Translations under genes and position numbers: made by a program
Source: JBMNTQ01 sp050945815
GTDB taxonomy: Bacteria; Bacillota; Clostridia; Christensenellales; JBMNTQ01
Length of the DNA: 40,556 nucleotides
Direction: 5' to 3'
Assembly: GCA_050945815.1 (NCBI GenBank)
Contig: JBMNTQ010000003.1
Coordinates: 1-40,556 of the forward strand
Shown here: one piece after another, positions 39,621 through 40,556 of the stretch
Position numbering within the stretch: position 1 is the stretch's first letter
Layout of the letters: each line of letters starts with the position of its first letter
The notes under the pieces: model-generated
Databases searched by the model: none
What the model was told of the DNA's origin: nothing
Seen by the model: only the letters and a program-made list of their open reading frames with translations

Positions 39621-40556
39621 ATGTTGATGCTGGCAACCTCGTCGTTTGGGCTGGAGGCGCTGGTCGCTTCTGAATTGAGAGAATTGGGGCTGGAGGTATC
39701 CCGGGTGGAGGACGCCCGGGTTTTTTTTGAGGGTGATTGGCAGAACCTAGCTAGGGCTAATTTATGGCTGCGTTGTGCTGATCGGGTTTACCTTGTGATA
39801 GGCAGCTTTGAGGCCAAGAGCTTTGAACAGCTGTTTGAGGGGGTTAAAGCTTTACCTTGGGAGGATTACTTGACCCGAGATGCAAGCTTTCCTGTTAAGG
39901 GGAAATCTGCAAAATCTACGTTGAAAAGTGTTTCCGATTGTCAGGCTATCTGTAAGAAGGCGATCGTGGAGCGCTTGAAGAATATATACCATTGTGAATG
40001 GTTTGATGAGACCGGGCCGCGGATGATGGTAGAGGTGGCCCTGCTAAAGGATGAGGCGCTGTTGTGCTTGGACGCCAGCGGCAGCGGCCTGCATCGCCGG
40101 GGCTATCGGACGCTGTCTGGCCCGGCGCCATTGCGGGAGACGTTAGCTGCCGCCCTTTTGCACTTGGCCCGCTATGCGCCCCAACGAATGCTGTGGGACC
40201 CATTTTGCGGCAGCGGCACCATCGCCGTTGAGGCGGCTATGATGGCGCGGCGTATTGCGCCGGGGCTTTCCCGGGACTTTGATATGCAGCGATGGCCCAT
40301 CGTGCCGGCGGGGACGTTTGAGCAGGGGAGGCAGCAGGCTCGAGAGAGCATCGACCGGGAGGCCAAGCTTTTCATTTGGGCTTCGGACGTGGATGAGAGC
40401 ATGGTGTCTATGGCCCGTTACCATGCGGGGAAGGCCGGAGTGGAGCGGGACATCCATATTCAACGGCTGGACATACGGCAGGTTTCTTCGGCTCGGAAAA
40501 ACGGTATTTTATTGTGCAATCCGCCCTATGGCGAGCGGATGCTGGAGAAAGACCAT
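39621..40556 (+). CDS. RlmL/YpsC-type 23S rRNA guanine-N2 methyltransferase (3' end cut)
   Basis: THUMP-domain RNA methyltransferase that modifies 23S rRNA. 312 codons are visible from ATG 39621, behind GGGGGGTG; family members are about 375-385, so some 65-75 residues are missing at the right edge. MLATSSFGLEALVASELREL opens the protein, THUMP covers about 45-160, and LHRRGYRTLSGPAPLRETLAA is conserved. WDPFCGSGTIAVEAAMMARR is the SAM motif and LLCNPPYGER the NPPY catalytic motif. It follows the TPR gene by 75 bases; no promoter is evident, so it may be co-transcribed. Confidence 0.92.
   Translation, partial: MLMLATSSFGLEALVASELRELGLEVSRVEDARVFFEGDWQNLARANLWLRCADRVYLVIGSFEAKSFEQLFEGVKALPWEDYLTRDASFPVKGKSAKSTLKSVSDCQAICKKAIVERLKNIYHCEWFDETGPRMMVEVALLKDEALLCLDASGSGLHRRGYRTLSGPAPLRETLAAALLHLARYAPQRMLWDPFCGSGTIAVEAAMMARRIAPGLSRDFDMQRWPIVPAGTFEQGRQQARESIDREAKLFIWASDVDESMVSMARYHAGKAGVERDIHIQRLDIRQVSSARKNGILLCNPPYGERMLEKDH

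Overview
This window looks like chromosomal backbone of an anaerobic, endospore-forming member of the Bacillota (Clostridia or a sporulating Negativicutes-type lineage) with a moderate, roughly 50-55% G+C composition. The evidence is spoVT, a SpoVB/YabM-type flippase, spoIVFA-spoIVFB, RqcP, Prp with an N-terminally extended L27, strong AGGAGG ribosome sites, many intrinsic terminators, a lysine riboswitch, and gene orders also found in Bacillus subtilis (spoVT-yabM-yabN-yabO; spoIVFA-spoIVFB-rplU-ysxB-rpmA). I see no tRNA, rRNA, insertion sequence, prophage or CRISPR array. Species cannot be assigned from the sequence alone.

Layout. (1) 1-3600, minus strand: a sugar operon encoding a glycyl-radical-enzyme activase, a rhamnulokinase-type FGGY kinase and a LacI-family repressor cut by the left edge, driven by a good sigma-A promoter with a palindromic operator just downstream. 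(2) 3702-4793, minus: ychF. (3) 5063-13499, plus: spoVT, flippase, yabN/mazG, hup, rqcP, a fused ispDF, a membrane-anchored protein of unknown function, and radA. (4) 13763-20686, plus: spoIVFA-spoIVFB, then a paired uncharacterised radical-SAM/DUF2344 module with RNase G, then rplU-prp-rpmA. (5) 20785-24199, plus: ogg, guaB and a short larC. (6) 24532-30941, plus: the purine operon purE-F-M-N-H-D behind a structured ~145-nt leader. (7) 31090-31698, plus: a lipoprotein. (8) 34514-31799, minus: asd-dapA-dapB behind a lysine riboswitch. (9) 34990-40556, plus: an M20 amidohydrolase, a methyltransferase, hslO, a TPR protein and a 23S rRNA methyltransferase cut by the right edge.

How it fits together: purE-D, with guaB upstream, supplies IMP and then XMP. 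asd-dapA-dapB is the entry to lysine and the diaminopimelate of peptidoglycan and is switched by lysine. The spoIVF pair processes pro-sigma-K in the mother cell, and SpoVT acts in the forespore. RqcP, RNase G, L21, Prp, L27 and the terminal methyltransferase serve ribosome construction and rescue. The sugar operon is the only clearly accessory, nutrient-responsive part.

I did not find an obviously new defence or mobile system. The points most worth following up are the conserved but functionally unresolved radical-SAM + DUF2344 + RNase G module, a LarC that has only its LarC1 half, the structured purE leader with an upstream palindrome, the activase without a visible glycyl radical enzyme, and promoters whose extended -10 element is built from the stop codon of the preceding gene.
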